From NCBI RefSeq assembly GCF_947507565.1, contig NC_089191.1, positions 1,116,001-1,180,000 of the forward strand: a DNA stretch of 64,000 bases. Direction: 5' to 3'. The first letter of the stretch is position 1; the number at the start of each line of letters is the position of its first letter. Below, piece by piece: positions 1 to 9,218 of this stretch. A program made the position numbers and the translations under genes. The DNA comes from Oscarella lobularis (taxonomy: Eukaryota; Porifera; Homoscleromorpha; Homosclerophorida; Oscarellidae). The notes under the pieces were generated by a model. The model was not told where the DNA came from, made no database searches, and saw only the letters and a list, made by a program, of their open reading frames with translations.

Positions 1-2
1 CA

Positions 3-158
3 ACAGTTCCTGGATGGCCTCGAGGACATGTGATTTTATCGCAAACAGACGGCGGGGTCTACAGCATAAATGTAAAACTACCTAAATCCGATAATTTCCA
101 AGCTTCCAGAATACCTGCGAAGACGTGTCGGTCATGCAGTAAACGAAGACAAAGAAAG
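3..158 (+). CDS. Partial exon of an unrecognised gene entering from the left
   Basis: An open frame runs from the window edge to a good donor (AAAG|GTAAG at 158/159). The translated segment is polar and ends in a basic stretch with two cysteines (CRSCSKRRQRK). I do not recognise the family. It could be a 3' exon of a neighbouring transposon-related gene, but no acceptor or following exon is certain before the next start codon at 500. Confidence 0.3.
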
Positions 159-499
159 GTAAGAAACTTCTCATTTTGTTTACTGAGTAGGTCACGTGAG
201 CCAGTGTGAATTCCCGTAGACACCTCTCCGCTTGCTTACTAAAAGGGTTCGGTTTTAAGTTCTATTCGACCCCTGACCTCCTTTACTTATACTTTCAGCC
301 TTCACGACGCGGGATCTCTCATGTGAACACTGTCTTGTACACAGTCACGTGACAGCGAGAGAGACAAGAATCGCGTTATATCCCGAGATGGAATCGGGTT
401 AATATTCATTACTTCTACGTCATTTTAAGCGTGCGCTACTTCAAGTTCGCGCGTGCTGTTCGCGCGTGCTGTTGAAAGGGCGCATCCTCTTTCTTTGCC
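159..499. other. Intergenic or intronic stretch with two CACGTG palindromes
   Basis: No coding sequence is supported here. Two E-box palindromes are present: GTCACGTGAG at 191-200 and a perfect GTCACGTGAC at 344-353. The second lies about 150 bp before the MULE gene start codon. Confidence 0.5.
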
Positions 500-2864
500 A
501 TGTTTCCTTGCACAAAGTGCGAAAAAACGTACAGCAGTCAGAAAGCTGTCAATCGCCATCGCCGGATAGCTCATGAGGAGGCAGCGTTTTGCAGCGGTCA
601 ATTTTGCTGCCCATTGGGATGTTCAATGCTGTCATTTCGTAGGGCTACTGATTTAGTTGCTCACACTAAAGAAAACCATGGTGACAATTTAGGTAACTTT
701 CCTACAAAAAATAATTTTTTTTAAATTTTTAATGCATTAGGGGAGACTGTGGTACATTTTAAGAATACGAAAGATTTCAAGTGCTGGAAGGATGACGTCG
801 AAAAGAAAAGCAGAGCAAAGTATGTGAAGAGTACTGGAAAAAGCCTGTCGACAAAAGGTTTTCGTTTTGACAAAACCTTTTTGCATTTTAATAACTTCGT
901 CGTAATTAGGAAAAGACGCCGTCGAGTACTTCGTCTGCTGTAGAGACGGGACGGCAAAAACGAATACCTGGACTGCACGCAAAACAGCCGCAAAAAGGCC
1001 AGGAGCAGCATTACGTCCATCGAAGAAAATTGGAGGGACCTGTTTTGCAAGAATGCACGTGACGTATCATTCAGACAGTTCCGTATCTGTTTGGCACATT
1101 CCAACTCACTCCGGCCATGACAATAGAAAGGATCCCGTTTCTGTATTTCCGATCCCAGAGAATATCAAAGAAAACGTACGCCAGAAAGGATTGATCGGCA
1201 TTCCCGTAGAAAGAATTATTAGAGGTCAGAGCAATGCACGCACTGTGGATAAAGAAATAACCTCAATTAACTGACGTAACATTTTAAGATATTCGACAAA
1301 CCATTGGGCACCGAAGCAACCGAGGCGATTTTGAATCAAGCGCCAAACGAGAACACCTCATCACAAAACAAGACTGTAGAAATTACCTAAGAGAAATAAA
1401 CAAAGTCGCTTCCGGAATATGTCATGACAACGACGCCCTGTCTCTTGACTTGATTGTTCAGCAATTGCGGAATGAACGTTACGATCCTACAACAATCTAC
1501 AAACCTTACGGTGTAGAAAGTAGAGAGCTACCTCAAGTGCAAAAAGATGCATTTATTTTGGGTAAAAATCTACTACCTGTTTCTCGCTTTATTAGTTAAT
1601 TAATTTCTGAATACAGGTTTGATGACCAGCACACAAAAGCATGCCTTAGAAGCGTTCGGAAATCGAATTATTTGCATGGACACTACGCACAAGACGACTC
1701 AGTACGCACAAATCAAGCTTCTGACCTTGATGGTTGCTGATGACTACGGAGAGGGTACAAGACGTTGACGTTCCTTTCATTTGTTGTTCATACTTTTGTA
1801 GGAATAGCAGTCGCTTGGTTAATCACCGATAGGGAGACAGCCCTGCACATTAAACTGTTTCTGGAAAGCGTCTTTTTGCGAGTCCCTAACATAGAAGTGA
1901 ACGCAATCATGACAGATGATGGTAAGGTTTTACAATAAAAATACAAGTATTACCATCACCTAATACAAAATAATTAACAAAATAATAATTTTCAATTTAC
2001 AATTAGACTTATCAGCGTCGGGAGCAATAGAATTAGTGTTTGGTGAAACCACGAAGCATCTCCTTTGTCGATGGCACATTGAACGGTTTTCATCTTTTAT
2101 CATTTCTGCTTCTGAAACTAAACATAAAATTCAGAGCTTGGAAAAGAGCTTTGCATGCCAAAGCCACGTCAAAAGACAATCACGCCGACATGTGGACCTG
2201 CCTGCTTGGTCTTATTGAATTGACAGACGAGGCTAACTTTCGTGAGACGCTACAAGCGTTTCTAACTACCTGGAAAGGGCCAGAGAAGCAGTTTGTTGAG
2301 TATTTTAAAACCACGTATTGTTCAAGGCTGGGTAACAACAATATCACAATTTTCTTACAAAAAGTCATTGCTCTGTTTCCAATGCAGAGAAATGGGCGCT
2401 GTGCTTTCGAAAATTTGATCATGCGGACACGGATAAGAGCTCCTCGCGACGATTCGAGCCGAATCGGGCTCTCTACCGCCTCTCGCACAGAATTCCCAGT
2501 GGCGAGAGCGTCTCCAGCTTTCGCTCGACTTCATACGCACAGCAGACGATCTCACCCCGTTCGGACGCTGGATTCTCTACAAAACCCTCCTCGTGCAAAT
2601 CGATTCGCTCCAATGCTTCGAAACACTCCGTTTGTTGACGTCATTTTGCGTCATTTTCCGAATGCTCTCTTTGTGCGCATGCATCGGAATCCGGCTGACG
2701 TTGTCGCCTCCGTTTCTTCGTTTCTTGGTCAATATAACGCTGCGTTTTCTCGAGTCGATTTGTTGAAATTAGGGCGAAGCTGGCAGAAGACTGTTTGTAG
2801 TACGACTAAACATCTTGTCCGTCAAACGCCGCGGACGCCTGAAGACACTATCAATTCGATGTGA
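500..2864 (+). CDS. C2H2 zinc finger plus MULE transposase-like gene, 3' end truncated and fused to a sulfotransferase relic
   Basis: Eight exons join in frame: 500-692, 741-857, 910-1224, 1289-1561, 1617-1754, 1802-1921, 2007-2085 and 2135 onward. The seven introns are 46-85 nt long, all GT-AG with consistent phases. The N-terminus has a C2H2 finger (CTKCEKTY...HRRIAH) and a second Cys/His cluster. The middle matches the FAR1/FLYWCH-like region of MULE proteins, and exons 5-8 carry the MULE DDE core: CMDTTHKTTQYAQIKLL, then IMTDDD, then LLCRWHIERAW. The catalytic glutamate region expected after CRWH is missing. From about 2435 the frame runs into sulfotransferase-derived DNA until a stop at 2864. 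The regular introns suggest a host-like, possibly domesticated gene rather than an active transposon. No terminal inverted repeats were found. Family assignment is good; a functional product is unlikely or unknown. Confidence 0.72.
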
Positions 2865-3087
2865 AGAATTCATTCGAGATCCGGTTTCCGTGTGTAGAAA
2901 GATTGCCGTTCAAGCTGGTATGGAGCATACTTAGGCAATGGATGAGAAATTGTCAGCGTATCTGAAAGAGGACAATCTACAGCGGGCCAAGGCAGGCAAG
3001 CATGTGTACACCCTAGAGGAATTTGGTTTAGATGCAGCAGAGATTCGACGTGATTGCAAAGAATATTGTGAAATGTTTGCCGTCTAA
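2435..3087 (+). pseudogene. Sulfotransferase pseudogene 1
   Basis: The DNA matches the intact sulfotransferases of this window in two blocks. About 2435-2615 is the N-terminal part, out of frame. About 2625-3087 is the 3'-PAPS-binding region (HFPNALFVRMHRNP) through the conserved C-terminus (HVYTLEEFGLDAAEIRRDC). The middle, including the 5'-phosphosulfate loop, is deleted. A TGA at the exon 8 ORF end and a TAG in GMEHT* break the remaining frame. No start codon and no CACGTG box remain, so the 5' end was lost, probably when it was joined to the MULE gene. Confidence 0.85.
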
Positions 3088-3205
3088 GCTTCTGTGTGGA
3101 CGAAGTCTTGACGCTTTGAGAGTCGAACCTGCGCATTTTATAGTATTAGTTTTTAGAAGAGAATTTACGAAGAGTGATACAATCAATACATAAGATGTAT
3201 ATCGG

Positions 3206-3211
3206 CACGTG
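3206..3211. promoter_or_regulatory. CACGTG box before sulfotransferase relic 2
   Basis: Context GGCACGTGACTG. The box ends 8 nt before the ATG at 3220, the closest spacing in the family. Confidence 0.55.
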
Positions 3212-3219
3212 ACTGCCGG

Positions 3220-3655
3220 ATGAGATCCCTTCTCTTTCGTCTATTCCGCGTTTTCCTCGACACGATCGATCTCTACCTACGCAGACTTAACGTTCGTCTC
3301 GTGGCGAAGCCTCCGTCGTCAGTAGAACAGCTCCTCGCGACGATTCGAGCCGAGTCGGGCTCTCTACCGTCTCTCGCGCAGAATTTGCAGTGGCGACAGC
3401 GTCTCCAGCTCGCACTCGACTCCATACGCACAGTGGACGACGTCTCTCCGTTTGGACGCTGGATTATCTACAAAAACCTTCTCGTAGAACTCAATTCATC
3501 GAAACGATTTCCTGAGGTCATCATCGCAGTTAATTAGCCTCGTACCCAGACCTTTCTCTGTGTCACGGGACACGGAGAAAGGTCTGGGTACGAGGCTACA
3601 TCGCACCTCGCCCGGATCGAAATAATCGACCCATCATTATGTTGGGTCTATGAAG
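3220..3655 (+). pseudogene. Sulfotransferase pseudogene 2, 5' part only, split by a foldback element
   Basis: The frame from 3220 gives about 100 residues typical of the family N-terminus (hydrophobic start, KPPSSVEQLLATIRAES, SPFGRWIIYKNLL) up to PEVIIA. There a 64-bp foldback element is inserted. Homology resumes after it (CGCACCTCGCCCGGATCG, with the DRNNRPI region) and stops near 3650, before the phosphosulfate loop is complete. Roughly 300 C-terminal residues are missing. It also lacks the segment encoding DSLQCFETIAQ that the intact paralogues have. Confidence 0.82.
3535..3598. repeat. Foldback MITE-like element (copy 1)
   Basis: A near-perfect inverted repeat: 30-nt arms beginning TAGCCTCGTACCCAGACC and ending in the complementary CGAGGCTA, with one mismatch and a 4-nt loop. 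It interrupts a sulfotransferase reading frame. CATCGCA occurs at 3522-3528 and again at 3599-3605, a possible target duplication, although six extra bases lie between the left copy and the arm. A second copy is at 56354. Confidence 0.8.
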
Positions 3656-3913
3656 TCAAGTAGCCTTTGTCTGTGGTCTAGACGTTCTCCGCTTACGGAT
3701 TTTTTCCCAAGCGAACGTTGATGGACAGTTGAGGGAATTTTCCAGCTGGGGTATGTAGAAGAATCAGCCAGACACTACCTGGCAGTCATTTCGTATGCAG
3801 TGCAAGAAAACAGCGTCTATGGAATCACATTGTCATCAAATTACACAACGTCACACACATAAGCACATAAAGAGTCTTCTGGTTGTCAGTCAAAGTCATG
3901 TGCTTGAGTCCAG

Positions 3914-4764
3914 TCAGGTTTGCGACTCGGGATACTCTTCAATCATTATCCGAGAAACAGAATTCCACCCAGAGTGGCGACTAGATGACCCCCATGGTCC
4001 TGCACAGTTTCCCACATGAACGGCTACCGTAATTGATCCAGATGGAATGTTCTCGCAAAATCCTTCGATTTGGCGATGTCGATGAGGATTATCTGTGGTG
4101 TTTTGTAGCAGGACAACTCCCTCAATTGTCATCGGTCCTGAACATTCTGTTCCGTTAAAGGTAATGTACCAACGTCCACAGCAGGCACCACTACCAGGGC
4201 AGTAAGCTCTCATAGTGGCAGCATACGCTACTTTGAGAGCGGTAGCAGAGTTCTGTTTGTTGAAAATACATTCCTAGTGCAAAACAGTTTGGAGCTCGTA
4301 AAACTTGTCTTTTGCTGCAATCTTACCTGTATAAGACCCGTGTTTGTGTTATCACCTCTTTTCCATACACACTGCTTCCAGTTGGTAGCATGATTGTAGC
4401 AATTTTCTCCTTTGTATCCTCTTTTGCCTGGAGAAGGAAAGAGAAAACGGACTCAGGGGAAATGCAACAATCAAAATGCTCTCGTATATTTTGCCTCTGT
4501 CTCCTTTAGAACCCTTCATTCCGTCGCTTCCTCTTTCTCCTCGCAATCCATCTCTTCCTGGCAATCCATTGTGTCCAGGACGTCCAGGAATTCCTGGAGC
4601 CCCTGAACAGGCTCCAACAGGACCCTTTATGAAGCACTGTCATGCATTTGGTAAATGAATTGCAGTTAGAGAAGCTGAACCTGATCTGCTTCAGGGGAAT
4701 CGCTTTTAACTATGTTAAGAAACAGAAGTCCAGCAAGAAAGCTGAGAAGAACTGTAGCATTCAT
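3914..4764 (-). CDS. CTHRC1: CTHRC1-like secreted collagen-repeat protein
   Basis: Four exons on the minus strand: 4681-4764, 4495-4636, 4327-4427 and 3914-4273, giving 228 residues (vertebrate CTHRC1 is about 243). Residues 1-20 form a signal peptide ([16 protein letters not shown]). After a cysteine-containing linker comes a short Gly-X-Y run of about 12 triplets ([15 protein letters not shown] onward). The C-terminal globular domain has the family signatures [24 protein letters not shown] and [13 protein letters not shown]. Introns are 44-67 nt. The one between 4427 and 4495 starts with GC instead of GT. CTHRC1 is a secreted glycoprotein linked to Wnt/PCP signalling and matrix in vertebrates; here that role is inference. 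It sits between sulfotransferase relic 2 and a Ly6-like gene. Confidence 0.9.
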
Positions 4765-5108
4765 TGTTGTTTCTTGACGGAATCCGTGTGTCACTACAAC
4801 TAACCTTACCCAGTGCTTATATTGAGCCACTAGAATGACGTCACTTCCGCTAAATTCAAAACCGGCCATATCTAAAACCGCTTTAAACATGCTTAATCCT
4901 AAACCTTGATTCAGCCGGTTATAGATTCCGGATTAATCTGGTACATGTCGAAAAAAACCGTACACGTGCTCTCATGACGTTATGTACAGAAATAGCCAGA
5001 GTAAACAGAAAGAGAAATCGAAAGGAAGTTCAAAAGTTCAAGGAGGAAAAAAACCACAAGCAAGAAAAAAAGTCTAAAGTTGGTACTGCAGGGTTAGCAA
5101 GCAGCCAA
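4765..5108. other. Intergenic stretch between the CTHRC1-like and Ly6-like genes
   Basis: It probably holds the CTHRC1-like promoter and the Ly6-like 3' UTR. It contains one diverged copy (4898-4943) of the ATTCAGCCGGTTATAGATTC repeat that is tandem at 5883-6014. No coding sequence is supported. Confidence 0.5.
4898..4943. repeat. Diverged single copy of the 66-bp repeat unit
   Basis: It shares CCTAAACC followed by GATTCAGCCGGTTATAGATT and CCGGATTAATCTGGTA with the tandem units near 5.9 kb. The CGGTTAAA part of the unit is missing. Confidence 0.7.
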
Positions 5109-5594
5109 CTAGAGGCATAGACGGCCCGCCAATACGCTGACGAGTACTGTAAACACGCTGAACTGTGTTGTTTCACCAGTATTGCACTGTTCTCCACAGC
5201 ATGTTGTTACGGCATCTGGGGAGCAAAAATTGAGACACCCGTAAAAGTTCAGATTGTTCAGTCTGGTGTAATAACAAAGATCACCGCCACCGCAAATAAT
5301 TTTTTCTCGACATGTAATGGTGCTTGAGTTTGAACAGCATGTCATGGGAGCGCTTGATTGTGTAAAGCTAAGGCGACTACCGCACTTATCTTTGCAGGAG
5401 CATTGTGTGGCCGAATCTCGAAGAACTGAACATGCAGAAGGACAAGGGGAATTTGGGGTGCCGTCATTTGTCCTGATAGTTGTGCAATAGTTTTCAGAGC
5501 AGACGAGACAATCATTAGATAGTGCAACCAAAAATTGGGCACATAAGGCAAGTAGAAGTACCGGTAAATGGCTTGGAAGTTGTCTTGTCTTCAT
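5109..5594 (-). CDS. Small secreted Cys-rich Ly6/uPAR-like protein with probable GPI anchor
   Basis: Single exon, 161 residues. Residues 1-26 are a signal peptide (LPVLLLALCAQFLVALS). The mature part has about 20 cysteines in two LU-like halves; the second ends in CCGEQCN, the CCxxxxCN closing motif of three-finger Ly6/uPAR domains. The last ~20 residues are hydrophobic (FSVFTVLVSVLAG) and end just after the membrane-like segment, as in GPI-anchored proteins. No catalytic motif is present. A role as a surface ligand or receptor modulator is inference. Spacing of the N-terminal cysteines is atypical, so the first half may be another small Cys-rich fold. Confidence 0.72.
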   Translation of the reverse strand: MKTRQLPSHLPVLLLALCAQFLVALSNDCLVCSENYCTTIRTNDGTPNSPCPSACSVLRDSATQCSCKDKCGSRLSFTQSSAPMTCCSNSSTITCREKIICGGGDLCYYTRLNNLNFYGCLNFCSPDAVTTCCGEQCNTGETTQFSVFTVLVSVLAGRLCL

Positions 5595-5882
5595 TATACG
5601 AGACGGTTCAATGATAATAGAGTTAAGACAGAGCGCCTATTTCTAGTCCCAGACTCTCTCACGCCCGGATGTTCCATCCCATGATGATGATGTAAGAGAC
5701 GGTCTCCGCCCTCAACTCCGAACCTGTATAATCGTCCGCGACCCTTGAAACAAGTGTCTGGCCGGACACTTTTGTACCCGGACACTTTTTTTCCGTGACA
5801 GACCCAACCGAACGAGTTATTCAAAAGCCAACTCGAACGTTAACTAATTCTGGTGCTGTAGGCGTGCTTGACGAATCTACAG

Positions 5883-6014
5883 CTTACCTAAACCGGTTAA
5901 AGATTCAGCCGGTTATAGATTCCGGATTAATCTGGTAGAAGATAAAGCCTTACCTAAACCGGTTAAAGATTCAGCCGGTTATAGATTCCGGATTAATCTG
6001 GTAGAAGATAAAGC
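5883..6014. repeat. Two tandem copies of a 66-bp unit
   Basis: Units start at 5883 and 5949 (CTTACCTAAACCGGTTAAAG...) and are virtually identical. Each unit contains internal CCGGTTA motifs in both orientations. Confidence 0.9.
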
Positions 6015-6116
6015 CGGTTTTGGGGTTGACGCCAACCGACTTGTTTCCGCAACCTGGAAAACTCGTAACAATTTTACGCTCTTCGGCTCATCAAGACATT
6101 ACCATGTACCGTATGC

Positions 6117-6150
6117 AGAGCCCTAAATATGATGATTTATTTAGGGCTCT
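6117..6150. repeat. Short perfect hairpin
   Basis: AGAGCCCTAAAT is followed by a 10-nt loop and the exact complement ATTTAGGGCTCT. It lies 18 nt before the E-box of the next gene. Confidence 0.7.
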
Positions 6151-6167
6151 GACCTTATGTATTCTAT

Positions 6168-6173
6168 CACGTG
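6168..6173. promoter_or_regulatory. CACGTG box of sulfotransferase 3
   Basis: Context TATCACGTGACTTCAGG. The box ends 11 nt before the ATG at 6185. Confidence 0.6.
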
Positions 6174-6184
6174 ACTTCAGGACG

Positions 6185-7498
6185 ATGGGTGTCGCAGTCT
6201 TCGTCTCTTCTCTTCTTTTTCGTCTCTTTCGCCTCCTCCTCAACGCAATAGATCCGTATCTAAGCAGAATTAATGTGCACCTAGTGGCAAAGCCTCCGTC
6301 GTCGGTAGAAGAGCTCCTCGCGACGATTCGAGCCGAATCGGGCTCTCTACCGCCTCTCGCACAGAATTCCCAGTGGCGAGAGCGTCTCCAGCTTTCGCTC
6401 GACTCCATACGCACAGCAGACGATCTCACCCCGTTCGGACGCTGGATTCTCTACAAAACCCTCCTCGTGCAAATCGATTCGCTCCAATGCTTCGAAACAA
6501 TCGCGCAGAAATTTCCCGAAGTCGTCATCGCGCCTCACCCGGATCGAAATAATCGACCAATCATCATATTCGGTCTATGGCGCTCGGGAACGACGCCACT
6601 CCATCTTCTACTATCGCGTTATCCCAACGTTTATTATCCCTCCGTATCCGAAGTCGGTCTTGGCGGTGCGTCGCTAAGCGACGTGAAAAAAGCGTCATCT
6701 CTCGAAGATCTACGTCGGAGAATCAAAGCGGCGTCGAAGCAGTACGCTTTCACCTCCGAAATGTTTTTCCAATCCATCCTCGCCTTTCCGTACAGCGTTC
6801 ATCCGATGGATATTCTCGATCCTGTGGAATGTCCTGGGGTGCTGAATAGGTATCTGTTCTACGAGACGTTGCCAGTCGCTCGCTGTCGCGATTTCATGGA
6901 CGTTGCCTCTCAGTGCAAGGAGCTGTCCGATCGAGCCTATCGTCTCTATAAGAGAGACTTGCACATTATGCAGTCGATTTTTTCTCCGGATGACGATCGC
7001 CGATCTCGTTTCGTTCTCAAAGCTCTGCATCACGCTCCGTTTACTGACGTCATTCTGCGTCATTTTCCCAATGCGTGTTTCGTGCGTATGCATCGAAATC
7101 CGGCCGAAGTCGTTCCTTCGCTTTCGTCGCTTTTTCGTCTTATGAACGCGTCGTTTTCTCGTGTCGATTCGTTGAAATTGGGACGAAATATGCAAACGAT
7201 GATCAGCAGTGTGACTAAAGAACTCGTCCGTCAAACGCCGCGAATGCCCGAGTCTACCATCGACGTTCGATTCGAAGAGTTTGCTCGAGATCCTATTGCT
7301 GTGTGTAGGAAGATTGCCGCTGAAGTGGGTATGGAGCACTCGCAGGCTGTAGAAGAAAAATTGAGGGCGTTTCTGATTGAGGACAAGGAAAAGCGCGCCA
7401 AATCAAGCAAGCACGTCTATACCCTAGAGGAATTCGGTTTAGATGCAGAGGAGATTCGACGAGATTGTAAGGCGTACTGCGATATGTTCTCTGTTTAG
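6185..7498 (+). CDS. Sulfotransferase 3 (Sulfotransfer_3 type), intact
   Basis: Single exon, 437 residues, predicted to move sulfate from PAPS to an unknown acceptor. Residues 1-25 are a hydrophobic/basic helix (VSSLLFRLFRLLLNA), probably a type II signal anchor, so a Golgi location is likely. The 5'-phosphosulfate loop is FGLWRSGTT near residues 129-137. The conserved KALHH follows near 278. The 3'-phosphate region is HFPNACFVRMHRNPAEVV near 293-310. The C-terminus ends in HVYTLEEFGLDAEEIRRDC, shared by all paralogues. The start at 6185 is chosen because the paralogues begin MGVxVxxSS at the same place. The loop reads TTPLH where paralogues have TTLLH, and KALHH where they have KAPHH, so activity should not be assumed. 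Substrate unknown. Confidence 0.9.
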   Translation: MGVAVFVSSLLFRLFRLLLNAIDPYLSRINVHLVAKPPSSVEELLATIRAESGSLPPLAQNSQWRERLQLSLDSIRTADDLTPFGRWILYKTLLVQIDSLQCFETIAQKFPEVVIAPHPDRNNRPIIIFGLWRSGTTPLHLLLSRYPNVYYPSVSEVGLGGASLSDVKKASSLEDLRRRIKAASKQYAFTSEMFFQSILAFPYSVHPMDILDPVECPGVLNRYLFYETLPVARCRDFMDVASQCKELSDRAYRLYKRDLHIMQSIFSPDDDRRSRFVLKALHHAPFTDVILRHFPNACFVRMHRNPAEVVPSLSSLFRLMNASFSRVDSLKLGRNMQTMISSVTKELVRQTPRMPESTIDVRFEEFARDPIAVCRKIAAEVGMEHSQAVEEKLRAFLIEDKEKRAKSSKHVYTLEEFGLDAEEIRRDCKAYCDMFSV

Positions 7499-7779
7499 TC
7501 CACTCAGTGGGTATTTGCTAGCTCCTAGGTATTTGCTGGGTCGAGCTAGAGCTATGGTGTTACCGCATTCGATTAGAAAGAGTGTATCTGTCTTGGACTC
7601 TACATTATATCCGTTGGGTCACTGAAGCATATAGTCTACAGTAGTTTCTAGCCGAGTGATAAGAGCTAAGTACGCAATACGCAGGCACAAACTTCAGAAC
7701 GGTAACTGAACTATAAAAAAAATTTCTCGTCCATCCTCAATTGGACTATTATTCTCTTTGGATTAATGATCGAAACTGT
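7499..7779. other. Spacer between sulfotransferases 3 and 4
   Basis: About 300 bp up to the next start codon, AT-rich toward its right end. Nothing recognisable before the E-box. Confidence 0.5.
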
Positions 7780-7785
7780 CACGTG
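7780..7785. promoter_or_regulatory. CACGTG box of sulfotransferase 4
   Basis: Context CTGTCACGTGACTGCAAGG, containing the full palindrome GTCACGTGAC. It ends 14 nt before the ATG at 7800. Confidence 0.65.
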
Positions 7786-7799
7786 ACTGCAAGGGCAAA

Positions 7800-9107
7800 A
7801 TGGGTGTCGTTGTGCTGATTTCTTCCTTTCTTTTGCGTCTTTTCCGTCTCCTCCTCAACGCAATTGATCCGTATCTGAGCCGAATTAACATTCACCTCGT
7901 AGCGAAGCCACCGTCGTCGGTAGAAGAGCTCCTCGCGACGATTCGAGCCGAGTCGGGCTCTCTACCGTCTCTCGCACAGAATCCCCAGTGGCGAGAGCGT
8001 CTCCAGCTTTCGCTCGACTCCATACGCACAGCAGACGATCTCACCCCGTTCGGACGCTGGATTCTCTACAAAACCCTCCTCGTGCAAATCGATTCGCTCC
8101 AATGCTTCGAAACAATCGCGCAGAAATTTCCCGAAGTCGTCATCGCGCCGCACCCGGATCGAAATAATCGACCCATTTTCATTTTCGGTCTATATCGCAC
8201 GGGAACGACGCTACTCCATCGACTTCTTTCGCTATATCCCAACGTATTCTACATCTCGACATCCCAAGCCGTTTTCGGCGGTGCGTCGCTTAGCGACGTC
8301 AAACAATCGTCATCGCTCGAAGATTTGCGTCGAAAAATCAAAATTGCGTCGAGACGATACTCGTTTACCTTCGACGTTTTCGTCAGAGCCATCGTCTCCT
8401 TTCCCTACAGCGTCCATCCCGTCGACATCGACGGTCCGGAAGAATGTGTCGGGGTGCTAAACCGGTATTTGTTCTACGAAACGATGCCGATCACTCGCGG
8501 TCATGATCTCGTGAACGTTGCCTCCGAATGCGAGGAGCTGTCCGATCAAGCCTATCGTCTGTACAAGCGAGATTTGCACGTGATGCAGTCCATCGCCAAT
8601 TCGCGCCCGCAATCTCACTTCGTTCTCAAAGCGCCGCATCACACTCCGTTTGCCGACGTCATTCTGCGTCATTTTCCCAATGCGTGTTTCGTGCGTATGA
8701 ATCGAAATCCGGCTGAAGTCGTCGCTTCATTTTCGTCGCTTCTTCGTCTTCACAACGGCGCGTTTTGTCGAATCGATGCGTCGAAATTGGGACGAAGTGT
8801 TCAAACGATGATTTGTAGTATGACCAAGGAACTTGTGCGTCAAACGCCGCGGATGCCCGAGTGTACCATCGACGTTCGCTTTGAAGATTTTTCTCGAGAT
8901 CCCGTCGCTGTGTGTCGAAAAATTGCCGTTCGAGCCGGTATGGAGCATACGGAAGCGACGGAAGAGAAACTGACGGCGTCTTTGATTGAGGACAAAGCGA
9001 AGCGCGTCAGAGCAGGCACGCACGTGTACACCCTAGAGGAATTTGGTTTAGACGCAGAGGAAATTCGTAGAGATTGTAAGGAGTACTGTGAAATGTTTTC
9101 CGTATAG
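7800..9107 (+). CDS. Sulfotransferase 4, intact
   Basis: Single exon, 435 residues. N-terminal hydrophobic anchor (ISSFLLRLFRLLLNA). PAPS phosphosulfate loop FGLYRTGTTLLH near residues 129-140. KAPHHTPFADVILRHFP near 277-293, then FVRMNRNPAEVV around 297-308 (Asn where the paralogues have His). C-terminal HVYTLEEFGLDAEEIRRDC. It is in tandem with sulfotransferases 3 and 5, with about 300 and 110 bp of spacer. Long stretches of its first 370 bp are nearly identical to sulfotransferase 3, which suggests recent duplication or gene conversion, while the middle has diverged. Acceptor substrate unknown. Confidence 0.92.
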   Translation: MGVVVLISSFLLRLFRLLLNAIDPYLSRINIHLVAKPPSSVEELLATIRAESGSLPSLAQNPQWRERLQLSLDSIRTADDLTPFGRWILYKTLLVQIDSLQCFETIAQKFPEVVIAPHPDRNNRPIFIFGLYRTGTTLLHRLLSLYPNVFYISTSQAVFGGASLSDVKQSSSLEDLRRKIKIASRRYSFTFDVFVRAIVSFPYSVHPVDIDGPEECVGVLNRYLFYETMPITRGHDLVNVASECEELSDQAYRLYKRDLHVMQSIANSRPQSHFVLKAPHHTPFADVILRHFPNACFVRMNRNPAEVVASFSSLLRLHNGAFCRIDASKLGRSVQTMICSMTKELVRQTPRMPECTIDVRFEDFSRDPVAVCRKIAVRAGMEHTEATEEKLTASLIEDKAKRVRAGTHVYTLEEFGLDAEEIRRDCKEYCEMFSV

Positions 9108-9198
9108 GCTTCTTGACGCAAATTTTTTAGAAGAGACTTTTAGCCGTTACAGTATATTGCAACAGCTGATACATACATACATATATTATCTAAACTCT

Positions 9199-9204
9199 CA
9201 CGTG
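9199..9204. promoter_or_regulatory. CACGTG box of sulfotransferase 5
   Basis: Context CTCTCACGTGACTTCAAG. It ends 14 nt before the ATG at 9219. Confidence 0.6.
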
Positions 9205-9218
9205 ACTTCAAGAGAAGA

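Larger units (their letters stand above)
5595..6184. other. Intergenic region 5' of the first intact sulfotransferase
   Basis: It contains the tandem 66-bp repeat, a short hairpin and the E-box of the next gene. An in-frame extension of the sulfotransferase ORF back to 6020 crosses the repeat, hairpin and E-box and has no counterpart in the paralogues, so it is treated as non-coding. Confidence 0.6.

Noticed and set aside
721-1104. Minus-strand ORF of 127 residues inside the MULE gene
   Set aside because: It is an antisense shadow spanning two introns of a well-supported plus-strand gene.
6020-6184. N-terminal extension of sulfotransferase 3 to an upstream ATG at 6020
   Set aside because: The added frame crosses a tandem repeat, a hairpin and the E-box, and no paralogue has it. 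The ATG at 6185 aligns with the others.
6710-7339. Long antisense ORFs (up to about 200 codons) in the sulfotransferase genes
   Set aside because: They recur opposite every copy because codon bias leaves the antisense frame open, and they show no protein features.
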